Source of the DNA: JAEXZL01 sp049943125
GTDB taxonomy: Bacteria > Bacillota > Clostridia > Clostridiales > Clostridiaceae
Reading direction: 5' to 3'
DNA length: 64,000 nt
Assembly: GCF_049943125.1 (NCBI RefSeq)
Contig: NZ_CP188040.1
Location: 1,674,001-1,738,000, forward strand
The position numbers were made by a program, and so were the translations under genes. The notes under the pieces were generated by a model. It was not told the DNA's origin. It made no database searches and saw only the letters and a list, made by a program, of their open reading frames with translations. Of this stretch, positions 34,531-43,202 are shown one piece after another; within the stretch, counting starts at the first letter, position 1; every line of letters starts with the position of its first letter.

Positions 34531-34895
34531 CTGTGACAGCACCGATATTTCTTGGGGTATTCAGTATCATAGGAATAGGTATGATATTTGGTGGACTGGC
34601 TATTATCTTTAAAAGAATCAATGCTATCCTCAATATGGTCCAGTACTTTCTAATTGCTCTCATATTCCCCACAGAAATAGGAAATGAGATTATCAGTAAT
34701 TTTATAATTCCCTTCAGACCTTCCGTTATCAGTGTATATGGAATTATCCTGGGGAAGATATCTCTTGTTGATTTATCTCTAACAGATTACCTGTTTATGA
34801 TAGCAAATTCATTAATATATTTTTCTATAGGCTTATTCTTCTTCAAAGGATGTATTAAGGTAGCTAAGAAGAAGGGACTTATGGGACAGTACTAG
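34512..34895 (+). pseudogene. 3' remnant of an ABC-2 type permease gene
   Basis: The frame is open before its first GTG (34533) and reads LEGNILAVTAPIFLGVFS, then the last four membrane helices of an ABC-2 permease. The N-terminal part is lost in the same deletion that truncated the ATPase. Confidence 0.78.
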
Positions 34896-34953
34896 CAAGT
34901 TATTAGGAATAAGTGACTATTTTGCATAAGCATTTAAAGAAAGAGGTGTAATG

Positions 34954-35493
34954 ATGTCTGAAATTAAGTTAATGAAACCAACAATTGAATATGCTGGGGA
35001 TATACTGAAGTTTCGTGAGGAGATATTAGCTTCACAGGATGAAGACAGCTTTGCAGGTTGCTATAACTTGGACAGTTATTTATCTGTTGAGGAATGGATA
35101 AAGGATGTCTCCATGCTGGAATCAATAGAAACTTGTCCAAAGGATAAGGTGCCATCTAATGTCTATGTTGCAGTTCGCTTGTCTGATAATAAAATTGTAG
35201 GAATGATTGATTTCAGACATCATATAGATCATCCTGTTTTAAGTGTTTGGGGTGGCCATATCGGATACTCCGTACGCCCTGATGAAAGAAGAAAAGGATA
35301 CGGAAAGGAAATGCTAAGACAAGTGCTACAAAGCTGCAAAAATCATGGCTTAAGCAAGGTTATGATTACCTGTGATTCTATTAATATAGCCAGCGAAAAG
35401 ACCATTATTGCCAATGGAGGAGTTTTTGAAAAAGAAATTTCTGTTGATGATATCAAGATGAAGCGATATTGGATATATCTTCAGAAAAACTAA
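34954..35493 (+). CDS. GNAT family N-acetyltransferase
   Basis: A 179-aa protein. Motif A is YSVRPDERRKGYGKEML, with RRKGYG as the acetyl-CoA pyrophosphate loop, and motif B is NIASEKTIIANGG. The second of two adjacent ATG codons fits AGGTG better. Similar to streptothricin or tRNA-like acetyltransferases annotated widely in Firmicutes; substrate unknown. Confidence 0.86.
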   Translation: MSEIKLMKPTIEYAGDILKFREEILASQDEDSFAGCYNLDSYLSVEEWIKDVSMLESIETCPKDKVPSNVYVAVRLSDNKIVGMIDFRHHIDHPVLSVWGGHIGYSVRPDERRKGYGKEMLRQVLQSCKNHGLSKVMITCDSINIASEKTIIANGGVFEKEISVDDIKMKRYWIYLQKN

Positions 35494-35542
35494 GAGGTTT
35501 ACATTGCAACAAAGATAAATGAGAATTTTAGGGAGATATATC

Positions 35543-36070
35543 ATGAGAGATAATGTAGTAATTACAGAAACTGATAGACTGATTCTGAGAAGGTATATAG
35601 AAGAGGATTTACAGGATTTATATGAATACCTGTCAAATCCTAAGGTTGTAGAATTTGAGCCTTATAAGACAATGACTATTGACGAAGTAAAAAGCGAATT
35701 GGAATGGAGAATATCCACAGATGAAATGATAGCTGTTCAATTGAAGGCTTCCAATAAAATGATAGGCAATATATATTTGGGAAAAAGAGATTTTAATGCT
35801 GTGGAGATAGGCTATGTTTTTAACGAAAGCTATTGGAAGAAGGGATATGCAAAAGAGAGCTGTGAAAGGCTGATTGAATTAGCTTTTAATAGTGGAATCC
35901 ATAGAATATATGCTAAGTGCGATCCTAAAAACAAAAATTCTTGGGAGCTGTTAGAGAAAATGGGCTTTATTCGTGAAGGTCACTTAAGAAAGAGTGTTTT
36001 TTTCTGGAGAGATGATAATGATCAGCCAATTTGGAAGGATACCTTTATTTATGCAAGGCTATATGATTAA
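35543..36070 (+). CDS. GNAT acetyltransferase, RimJ/RimL-like
   Basis: A 175-aa protein starting VITETDRLILRRY. Motif A is NESYWKKGYAKESCERL and motif B is NKNSWELLEKMGFIREG. ATG 35543 with GGGAG upstream is used; the frame to 35519 lacks a site. It lies 49 nt after the previous GNAT gene. Confidence 0.86.
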   Translation: MRDNVVITETDRLILRRYIEEDLQDLYEYLSNPKVVEFEPYKTMTIDEVKSELEWRISTDEMIAVQLKASNKMIGNIYLGKRDFNAVEIGYVFNESYWKKGYAKESCERLIELAFNSGIHRIYAKCDPKNKNSWELLEKMGFIREGHLRKSVFFWRDDNDQPIWKDTFIYARLYD

Positions 36071-36110
36071 TTTACTTTATAAATAGCACTATTAATGGGA
36101 GGAAAATAAT

Positions 36111-36551
36111 ATGGTAATCGGAATATTTGGAGAAAGCTGTGTGGGTAAGTCAACACTGGCTGAGAAGCTCAAAGAACCGTTGAAAGCAGAATTATATACA
36201 GGCAAGGAATATCTTCGTTTAGCTAAAAATGAGGCTGCTGCAAGGATAGCATTTCAGACGAAGCTAAATGAAGCCGTTTCAGGAAATCATATAATCTATG
36301 TAATTTCAGAAAAGGAACATCTGCCACTTCTTCCAGAGGGTGCTCTCCGTGTTTTGGTTACGGCAGATTTAGATACCATAAAGGAGCGATTTGCTAAGAG
36401 GATGCATGGCAATCTACCAGCTCCAGTAGCTGCAATGCTGGAAAGAAAACATGGCTGCTTTGATGGAGAGGAACATAGTATCCATGTGGTGTCAGGACAA
36501 ACTGATTTGGACGAGGTGTGTGTGCAGATTAAGGACATGGTAGATGGATAA
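36111..36551 (+). CDS. P-loop kinase-like protein, 146 aa
   Basis: A short protein with Walker A GIFGESCVGKST at the N-terminus and a later TADLDTIKERFAKRM segment like the arginine lid of small-molecule kinases. It resembles adenylate/cytidylate kinase or AAA_33-type proteins but is shorter. GGGAGG precedes the ATG. Substrate unknown. Confidence 0.72.
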   Translation: MVIGIFGESCVGKSTLAEKLKEPLKAELYTGKEYLRLAKNEAAARIAFQTKLNEAVSGNHIIYVISEKEHLPLLPEGALRVLVTADLDTIKERFAKRMHGNLPAPVAAMLERKHGCFDGEEHSIHVVSGQTDLDEVCVQIKDMVDG

Positions 36552-36611
36552 ACACTTTTATATACAATTAGAAAAAGAAAAATAATCTTCGCTTTTGAAA
36601 GGATGTTCATC

Positions 36612-37694
36612 ATGAAGGATTTCATTGAGAATATATGTAATCAATGGGCAGAAAGTAGCAATTTCAGTGGTGTTTGCATGCTTAAAGTAAAAGGTGAAAC
36701 GGTCTTTGAAAAAGCCTATGGATATGCCAACAGGGCATTTAAAATACCTAATAGTATCGATACAAAATTTGATACTGCATCTATTACAAAGCTATTTACA
36801 GCTGTAGCTATACTTCAGCTTATTCAGCAAAATAAACTTAACTTTGAAGATAAAATTGTAGATATAATAGATTTATCAGGGACAGAAATACCGGCAGATG
36901 TTACTATAGAGCAACTTTTAAATCATACCTCTGGAATAGCCGATGATGCTGATGAGGAAGCTGGAGAGGAATATTCAGCTCTGTTTATAGACAAGCCTAA
37001 TTATGCAATTAGAGAATGTAGGGACTTCCTGAAAAACTTTGCTTATAAAAAACCGAATTTTAAAGCAGGAACAAGTGTTAGATATTGCAATTGTTCTTAT
37101 GTTCTTTTGGGACTAGCTGTTGAGAAAATAACTGGTATGAATTATAGAGGCTATGTCCACATAAATATTTTTAGAAAAGCAGATATGAAAAACTCTGGTT
37201 TTTTTTCAATGGATGGAATTAATGAAAATACCGCAGAGGGATATAAAAGTATCAGGAATGAAAGTGGAAAAACTATAGGGTACAAAAAGAATATTTACTG
37301 TTATCCTCCACAAGGAACACCAGATGGGGGAGCATATACTACGGCAGAGGACATTAACAAGTTTATTTCAGCAATTAAAAATCACTTGCTTTTGAATGAT
37401 AAATTTTCAAATATATTGCTAACCCCACATTGTGAGTTTATACAGGAGGAAGAATGGTATGAGATTCCTGGATTATACAAAACAAATGGTTATGCTTTTG
37501 AATTTTTACTATTAAAAGATACCGATAGACCATTTTGTATATATAAAGATGGACAAAATGATGGAGTATCTGCTAAGTTCTCATATTATCCAGAAAAGGA
37601 TATTACTTTGGTATTATTAGCAAATCAAGACTGTAATGTTTGGACAATGACTAAAGAGATTCAGAAAGAAATATATAAAAGATATTATCAGTAA
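36612..37694 (+). CDS. Serine beta-lactamase-like hydrolase (class C/esterase type)
   Basis: A 360-aa protein. Motif 1 is SITK (S57, K60), motif 2 is YCN (Y158, N160), and DGGAYTTAED follows. It lacks a signal peptide, so a cytoplasmic esterase or D-aminopeptidase role is more likely than antibiotic resistance. ATG 36612 lies nine bases after AAAGG; ATG 36603 is too close to it. Confidence 0.85.
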   Translation: MKDFIENICNQWAESSNFSGVCMLKVKGETVFEKAYGYANRAFKIPNSIDTKFDTASITKLFTAVAILQLIQQNKLNFEDKIVDIIDLSGTEIPADVTIEQLLNHTSGIADDADEEAGEEYSALFIDKPNYAIRECRDFLKNFAYKKPNFKAGTSVRYCNCSYVLLGLAVEKITGMNYRGYVHINIFRKADMKNSGFFSMDGINENTAEGYKSIRNESGKTIGYKKNIYCYPPQGTPDGGAYTTAEDINKFISAIKNHLLLNDKFSNILLTPHCEFIQEEEWYEIPGLYKTNGYAFEFLLLKDTDRPFCIYKDGQNDGVSAKFSYYPEKDITLVLLANQDCNVWTMTKEIQKEIYKRYYQ

Positions 37695-37827
37695 TACTCA
37701 TTTTTAATTTAATATCAGCAGATATATTTATGTATATATCATAAAGCTTTTGGTATTAAAAGAAGATAATTAAGCTATGGAAGTGAAAACAGTAAAGAGA
37801 AAACCATATAAGGGAGGGTATCTTATA

Positions 37828-38175
37828 GTGAGGAATAATATTAATACAATGAGCATAGCAAAGGTTTACCCACTATATGTTAAGAAGGCAGAGAGAAAAG
37901 AGCGTACAAAAGCAGAAGTAGATGAAATCATCTGCTGGCTCACAGGCTATAGTGAGGAAGAGCTTGAAGCTCAGCTGGAAAGAGAAGTGGATTTTCAGAC
38001 CTTCTTTGAGGAAGCACCAAGGCTAAATCTCTTGAGAAATTTGATTAAAGGTGTAATCTGTGGTGTGCGAATAGAGGATATCAAAGAGCCAACCATGAAG
38101 GAAGTCCGCTACTTAGATAAACTCATCGATGAGTTAGCCAAAGGAAAAGCAATGGATAAGATTTTGAGAAAATAA
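37828..38175 (+). CDS. DUF2200 family protein
   Basis: A 115-aa protein. The segment KVYPLYVKKAERK, then EIICWLTGYS and RYLDKLIDELAKGKAMDKI are diagnostic of DUF2200, a small cytoplasmic family with no known role. GTG 37828 with GGGAGGG upstream is preferred; the frame from 37777 adds 17 residues not seen in the family. Confidence 0.85.
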   Translation: MRNNINTMSIAKVYPLYVKKAERKERTKAEVDEIICWLTGYSEEELEAQLEREVDFQTFFEEAPRLNLLRNLIKGVICGVRIEDIKEPTMKEVRYLDKLIDELAKGKAMDKILRK

Positions 38176-38227
38176 AAATATAATTTCAGTAGATATTTCT
38201 GCTAAAAAGTAGATAGGAGTGAAACTG

Positions 38228-39409
38228 ATGACATATGAGATAATTCATTTATCAAAAGACAAGTGGAAGGATACTATACTTCCCATAGGATATACCACAG
38301 ATAAGTACTACGATGTTACCATAAATAAGACAGATAGGGGCTTTGCCATTGATATAGAAAAGAAAAACTTTCAAGAGCCAGTAACTCATACACCAGAAGA
38401 ATATGATTTTCCTGATAAGCTGTATAAAGATCATTGGGAGAATGCTTATGCTTGGGGAGTAGTGATTGATGAGAAGCTAGTTGCGGCCATTGAAACAGAT
38501 CAAGAATTGTGGTCAAATCGTTTGAGAATTACAGAGCTTTGGGTAGCAGAGGAATATCAAAAACAAGGAATAGGACATGCACTAATTGAGGTGGCCAAGG
38601 GGCAGGCAAGAAGGGAACGTCGTCGTGCAATTATATTAGAAACCCAATCCTGCAATGTTAATGCAGTGGATTTCTATCTTAATGAAGGCTTTACCTTGAT
38701 TGGCATGGACACCTGCTGCTATAAGAACAATGACCTGCAGAGGAAGGAAGTAAGACTAGAGCTCGGATGGTTCCCAGAAGAAAAGAAGAATCTAAAGCTT
38801 GAGGAAATAGAAATTAGAAGAGAAACAGAGGATGATTATTATCAGGTAGAGCTGATGACACAGCATGCCTTCTGGAATAAGTTTGTCCCTGGATGCACAG
38901 AGCATTACCTTGTCCATAAACTGCGCACAGATAAAGATTATCTTTCAGAGCTCAGCAGAATAGCGGTAAAGGATGGAGAGGTTATAGGTTGCATAATGTA
39001 TTCAAAGTCAAAAGTAGTGGACGGAACCGATGTTCATGAGGTTATAACCTTCGGTCCCCTCTGTGTAGAGCCTAAATGGCAGGGATGTGGAGTTGGAAAG
39101 CTGCTATTAAAGGAAACCATGAAGCTAGCGGCAGATAGAGGCTATAAAGTGATTGTTATATTTGGTGAACCAGATTATTATCCCAGATTAGGCTTTAAGA
39201 CCTGCGATAACTTCAATATTACCACCGCTGATGGTACTAATTTTGATGCCTTCATGGGTATTGAGTTAGCAGAAGGGAGCATGAAAGGCATAAAAGGAAA
39301 GTTTCATGATGCCGAGGTTTTTCATAGTATTCCAATGGGAGAGGTAGAGGAATATAATAAGAAGTTCCCACCACTAAGGAAGCTTAATTTTCCTGGGCAG
39401 TGGGATTAA
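38228..39409 (+). CDS. Double-domain GNAT acetyltransferase
   Basis: A 393-aa fusion of two GNAT domains. The first (residues about 1-180) has VAEEYQKQGIGHALIEV as motif A and NAVDFYLNEGF as motif B. The second (about 195-393) has VEPKWQGCGVGKLLLKE and GEPDYYPRLGFK. Each domain looks complete. ATG 38228 lies eight bases after AGGAG. The two domains may act on one substrate or form a fixed dimer. Confidence 0.85.
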   Translation: MTYEIIHLSKDKWKDTILPIGYTTDKYYDVTINKTDRGFAIDIEKKNFQEPVTHTPEEYDFPDKLYKDHWENAYAWGVVIDEKLVAAIETDQELWSNRLRITELWVAEEYQKQGIGHALIEVAKGQARRERRRAIILETQSCNVNAVDFYLNEGFTLIGMDTCCYKNNDLQRKEVRLELGWFPEEKKNLKLEEIEIRRETEDDYYQVELMTQHAFWNKFVPGCTEHYLVHKLRTDKDYLSELSRIAVKDGEVIGCIMYSKSKVVDGTDVHEVITFGPLCVEPKWQGCGVGKLLLKETMKLAADRGYKVIVIFGEPDYYPRLGFKTCDNFNITTADGTNFDAFMGIELAEGSMKGIKGKFHDAEVFHSIPMGEVEEYNKKFPPLRKLNFPGQWD

Positions 39410-39423
39410 TATGTATACTATTT

Positions 39424-39471
39424 TTAAAAAAGGATGCTCTAGAGAATTACCTCCAGAGCATCAAATTTTTA
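39424..39471. terminator. Bidirectional terminator
   Basis: GATGCTCT pairs with AGAGCATC, with T-runs on both sides. It separates the convergent double GNAT and DUF606 genes. Confidence 0.82.
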
Positions 39472-39930
39472 TACCTCTTCAATTAGCCTAAGATTTTCTT
39501 CCTTTTCCTTCTCATCAATCTTTACGTTAATTATAAGCCCAATTATAAACAGAACCCCTCCAATTATCTTTCCAGGAGATAGGACCTCAAAATATACATA
39601 GTCTATAATAGCACTGGTAAGTATTTGACCGATAAAACGGAGGAGCACTATATATACCGCTGGCAACTTAGAAACTACTAGATTAGCCAAGTAGGTTGTT
39701 AAAACACCGATGAAGCCTCCTAAAAAGTAGGGGAGAGGGATTCCTCTTAAAGAGCTGTAATCAGGAGTGAATCCTATCATTACGGCACTAAGTATAAGGG
39801 AAGCTACAGCGGCTACTAAATAATTTATATAAACTCCATTTATCATCCCTTCCCTTTGTGAGACCTTTCCGCCTATTATCATGTTTATAACTATTGAAAC
39901 TCCTGCTAAAAGTGAAAGTATTATATACAT
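39469..39930 (-). CDS. DUF606/YdcZ DMT-family transporter subunit
   Basis: A 153-aa protein with five hydrophobic helices and the GGFIGVLTTYLAN segment of DUF606, small half-size drug/metabolite transporters. AGGAGG precedes the ATG. It lies 11 nt after a second DUF606 gene, and the two probably form a heterodimer. Confidence 0.83.
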   Translation of the reverse strand: MYIILSLLAGVSIVINMIIGGKVSQREGMINGVYINYLVAAVASLILSAVMIGFTPDYSSLRGIPLPYFLGGFIGVLTTYLANLVVSKLPAVYIVLLRFIGQILTSAIIDYVYFEVLSPGKIIGGVLFIIGLIINVKIDEKEKEENLRLIEEV

Positions 39931-39941
39931 AATATTACCTC

Positions 39942-40364
39942 CTATAAAATTATCATTGATGCAATACCGAGAGAAATTACAGAAAGGCCTAGTAATTTCT
40001 GTTTTCTTATTCTATGAATAGGCATACCAAAGAGTCCAAAGTGATCTACGAGGCTGGACATAATAAGCTGACCAAATAGGGACAATGAGCTTGCCATGGT
40101 TACTCCTATATTAGGTATGGTAAAGTTGTTTAAAAGTATAGTTACGAGATTCAATATCCCTGGGATAAGAAATATTATTGGTAGCTTCCTTAAGCTTAAA
40201 AGTTTAAATTTCTTTACCCTAGAAATTCCAATAATCAGGATAAGTCCTAGGGAATAATATATAAGTGTACTTCTGTAGGGCCCTATTATACCTGTGAGCA
40301 TTCCATTGAAGAATACCATTATGGCTAGGATAACTCCATTTATAAGTGAAAGCTTTTTATACAT
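39942..40364 (-). CDS. DUF606/YdcZ DMT-family transporter subunit
   Basis: A 140-aa protein with about four to five helices (ASSLSLFGQLIMSSLVDHFG is typical). First gene of the DUF606 pair and divergent from a Crp-like regulator gene, as in E. coli YeiL-type arrangements. Substrate unknown. Confidence 0.8.
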   Translation of the reverse strand: MYKKLSLINGVILAIMVFFNGMLTGIIGPYRSTLIYYSLGLILIIGISRVKKFKLLSLRKLPIIFLIPGILNLVTILLNNFTIPNIGVTMASSLSLFGQLIMSSLVDHFGLFGMPIHRIRKQKLLGLSVISLGIASMIIL

Positions 40365-40430
40365 CTATGAATCACTTCTTTCTTTACAATTATTTACTAA
40401 TAGAATAATATATTGATAATGATTCAGACG

Positions 40431-40442
40431 TGACCTATGTCA
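40431..40442. promoter_or_regulatory. Candidate operator for the Crp-like regulator
   Basis: TGACCTATGTCA is an inverted repeat of TGAC and GTCA, 15 nt before the regulator's start codon and within the divergent gap of 93 nt. Crp/Fnr proteins commonly bind TGNNN inverted sites. Confidence 0.35.
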
Positions 40443-40457
40443 TGTTAAGGAGGATTT

Positions 40458-41138
40458 ATGAAAAGAATTTTAGATAATAAGCTTTTAAAAGCTTATATTG
40501 ATAAACATAATATAGAAGAAATCTTTCATGAGGATTTAATTAAGATTATGGAGCTTCACTACTATGAAAAGAATGAAAGCATCTTTATAGCAGAAAGTAA
40601 TCTAGAATACTATTATTTGCTTGTGGAGGGCAGGGTTAGAATTTCATATCTTTTTGAGAATGGAAAAGCAATGATTTTAAAGGTTTATAGGCCCTTCAAC
40701 ACCATTGGAGATTTAGAGCTTTTAAAGAATCGGCCCATTACTTGCGATATTGAAGCCATGGAGGACACCTATTTAATAGCTATTTCTTCAGATATCTTAA
40801 GAAAAGCTTATATGGATAATCCTCAGTTTCTCCGCCATTTAGTTGATACCTTAAGTGAAAAGCTGCATGCTACTATAAATAACAGCTCTTATAATTTTGT
40901 GTATCCCCTTATAAATAGATTATCCAGCTACTTAGTTGATTGCCTGGGAGATAAGGGTTATATAGATATTACCTCCTCGCTGCTGCAAATTTCTCAATTT
41001 TTGGGGACAACCTATAGACATTTAAATAGAACCATAAAGGAGCTTGAAGAAAAAGAAATTATAAAGTACGAGAATAAAAAGATATATGTACTTGATGAAG
41101 CTAAGCTGCGGGAGCTCTCTAAGAATTTATATGTTTAA
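40458..41138 (+). CDS. Crp/Fnr family regulator, YeiL-like
   Basis: A 226-aa protein. The cyclic-nucleotide-binding-like domain covers residues 20-130 (IFIAESNLEYYYLLVEGRV). The C-terminal HTH contains SLLQISQFLGTTYRHLNRT. No cysteine cluster for an Fnr-type iron-sulfur site is seen. AAGGAGG precedes the ATG. The divergent DUF606 transporter pair is the likely target. Confidence 0.87.
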   Translation: MKRILDNKLLKAYIDKHNIEEIFHEDLIKIMELHYYEKNESIFIAESNLEYYYLLVEGRVRISYLFENGKAMILKVYRPFNTIGDLELLKNRPITCDIEAMEDTYLIAISSDILRKAYMDNPQFLRHLVDTLSEKLHATINNSSYNFVYPLINRLSSYLVDCLGDKGYIDITSSLLQISQFLGTTYRHLNRTIKELEEKEIIKYENKKIYVLDEAKLRELSKNLYV

Positions 41139-41252
41139 TATAGATTTCTAATAATAGCACAAAATATCACTCATCATTATCTATTAGATAGTATAATTGC
41201 AATAAATGGACAATAATCCCTTATGCCGAGCATAATGATAGGAGTGATTATT

Positions 41253-42122
41253 ATGATTGAAAACAATATTAACTTATATAGAGACCATGACATCATGACA
41301 GAAATTAAAACCATGAAAGCTATGGTTACCAATATACCAAGAGATATAAATGTAATTGTAGACTATGTTCAAAATATACTACTCCATCAGCACTGGACCG
41401 AGGCTTATGGAGTAAAGCTTAGTGAAGAGTGGAAGAAGGAGCCCTTTATACGAAGCTTTGAGGATAAGCTTAAAATCTTAAATAAACTTGGATATACCCA
41501 TGTATCAGAGAAAAAGACAAGTGGAAATAAGATCATAGGAATTTGTCGTGACTTTTCTGTAGCTGCTGTTGCTCTTTGTAGAGAGGCGGGCATACCAGCT
41601 AGGGCAAGATGTGGCTTTGCCACTTATTTTGATCGAGGTAAGTATATGGACCATTGGGTTCTTGAATATTGGAATCATGACAAGCAGCAGTGGATTATGG
41701 TAGACGCACAGATGGACGAGCTTCAGAAAAGAGCTTTGAAGCTGACTTTTGATCCATTGGATGTACCAGAAGAGTATTTTATAACAGGGCCAAGAGCCTG
41801 GAAGCTCTGCCGTGAAGGCTTAGCTAATCCTCAGTTATTTGGTATTTTTAAATGGTGGGGCTATGATTATTTAAGGTGCAATCTCATCCTGGATGCCAAT
41901 TCATTATTAAAGCTTCCCATGCAGCCCTGGGATATGTGGGAAGGCTATAAAAGCAAGCCAATAGAAGAATGGACAGAAAAAGATTATGAGGTAATGGATA
42001 AGCTATCTGAGCTTGTCCTGAACTCTAATAGTGACTTTAAGTCTTTATGGAGCTTTGTTCAGGGAGATGAAGGTATTAAAGTACCAGAAGATTTTGCCAA
42101 GGTTATCAATAGCTTAGAATAA
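41253..42122 (+). CDS. Transglutaminase-like cysteine protease domain protein
   Basis: A 289-aa protein with a papain-like transglutaminase core: C98 in GICRDFSVAA, H134 in YMDHWVLEYW and D151 in IMVDAQMD. Such bacterial proteins are usually peptidases or amidases. ATG 41253 after AGGAGTG is preferred to ATG 41223. The stop is 10 nt before an AraC gene, so they form an operon. Confidence 0.85.
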   Translation: MIENNINLYRDHDIMTEIKTMKAMVTNIPRDINVIVDYVQNILLHQHWTEAYGVKLSEEWKKEPFIRSFEDKLKILNKLGYTHVSEKKTSGNKIIGICRDFSVAAVALCREAGIPARARCGFATYFDRGKYMDHWVLEYWNHDKQQWIMVDAQMDELQKRALKLTFDPLDVPEEYFITGPRAWKLCREGLANPQLFGIFKWWGYDYLRCNLILDANSLLKLPMQPWDMWEGYKSKPIEEWTEKDYEVMDKLSELVLNSNSDFKSLWSFVQGDEGIKVPEDFAKVINSLE

Positions 42123-42132
42123 GGTGATGAAT

Positions 42133-43026
42133 ATGTCCTATATCAAGTCTATGGAAAAGGCATTAAATTATATTGAAAATAATCTACAGGAGGATATGGA
42201 TTTATCTGTTATAGCCAAGGAAGCTGGCTATTCTCTTTATCATTTTCACCGTATTTTTAAGGGTGTTATAGGGGATTCCCTCAAGGACTATGTGAGAAAG
42301 AGAAGATTTACAGAGGCAGCAAAGGAGCTAGTATATACAGATAAGTCTATCCTGGATATTGGCATAAAATATGGTTATGAATCAAGAGAAGCCTTCACCA
42401 GAGCCTTTGAAAAGGTTTATGGAAGAGCACCTTCAGAGGTGAAAAGAGATAAATTGCTTTATTTTATAAGAGAGCCAATAAACCTTGAGTATATGCTGTT
42501 TCGATTAAAATTAAATAAGGAAGGATTGAAGCCTTCATATTTGAAGCTTCCTGAAAGGAATGTAGTAGGTAAGAAGTGGAGGGTCAAGGCTGATGGCAGC
42601 AATCTTCAAGATATACCGCTGCTGTGGCAGAGATGGCATGGTGATAAGGAAAAAGAGAAGATAATAGGACGTAAAAATAATGATGAAGGTATGGGTATCT
42701 GCATATTTTCACAAGGCGAGAGCTTTGATTATATGATAGGCCACGAGGTTAATACCATAGAGAATATTCCTGAGGACATGGTGGTGTATAGATTAGAGCC
42801 CTCCCTTTATGCAGTTTTTAAGGTTATTGGGCCAATAACAGAAAGTGTACAAAAAACCTGGGGCTACATCTATTCAGTATGGCTTAATGAAGAGGGCTAT
42901 AATCATAAAAATACTGACGACATTGAATATTATTATTACGATAATGGACAGCTTGTAGCAGATCTTTACGTGCCTATAGGCCCTATGAGTGAACTTTCTG
43001 CTGAGCTTTGCTTGTCCAATGAATAA
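42133..43026 (+). CDS. AraC-family regulator with GyrI-like effector domain
   Basis: A 297-aa regulator starting MSYIKSMEKALNYIENN. The HTH pair (LSVIAKEAGYSLYHFHRIF and ILDIGIKYGYESREAFTRAF) is N-terminal, and the remainder is a GyrI-like ligand domain. It is a close relative in layout of the gene at 7582. ATG 42133 after AAGGTGAT is used. Its operon partner is the transglutaminase. Confidence 0.87.
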   Translation: MSYIKSMEKALNYIENNLQEDMDLSVIAKEAGYSLYHFHRIFKGVIGDSLKDYVRKRRFTEAAKELVYTDKSILDIGIKYGYESREAFTRAFEKVYGRAPSEVKRDKLLYFIREPINLEYMLFRLKLNKEGLKPSYLKLPERNVVGKKWRVKADGSNLQDIPLLWQRWHGDKEKEKIIGRKNNDEGMGICIFSQGESFDYMIGHEVNTIENIPEDMVVYRLEPSLYAVFKVIGPITESVQKTWGYIYSVWLNEEGYNHKNTDDIEYYYYDNGQLVADLYVPIGPMSELSAELCLSNE

Positions 43027-43039
43027 AGAGTTTTAGATA

Positions 43040-43069
43040 AGCTGCCTTTTACCAGGCAGTCTTTTTTTG
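43040..43069 (+). terminator. Intrinsic terminator
   Basis: CTGCCT pairs with AGGCAG and is followed by TCTTTTTTT. Confidence 0.83.
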
Positions 43070-43125
43070 TTTATTTTCTATTTTTCATAGATAAAAGTGA
43101 GGATGTTCTCAAAATATTCCTAATA

Positions 43126-43154
43126 TTGACAATTATTTTTAACAGTAATAAAAT
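43126..43154 (+). promoter_or_regulatory. Promoter of tryptophanase
   Basis: TTGACA, 17 nt, TAAAAT. No tnaC-like leader peptide is seen in the 48 nt before the start. Confidence 0.75.
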
Positions 43155-43202
43155 TATTTAGTAAGGATAATTTTGGAATAAATTAAAAATGGAGGTTTCA
43201 TT

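Noticed and set aside
40410..40430. Fur-box-like GATAATGATTC near the Crp-like gene
   Set aside because: Only half of the consensus is present and the neighbouring genes have no link to iron.
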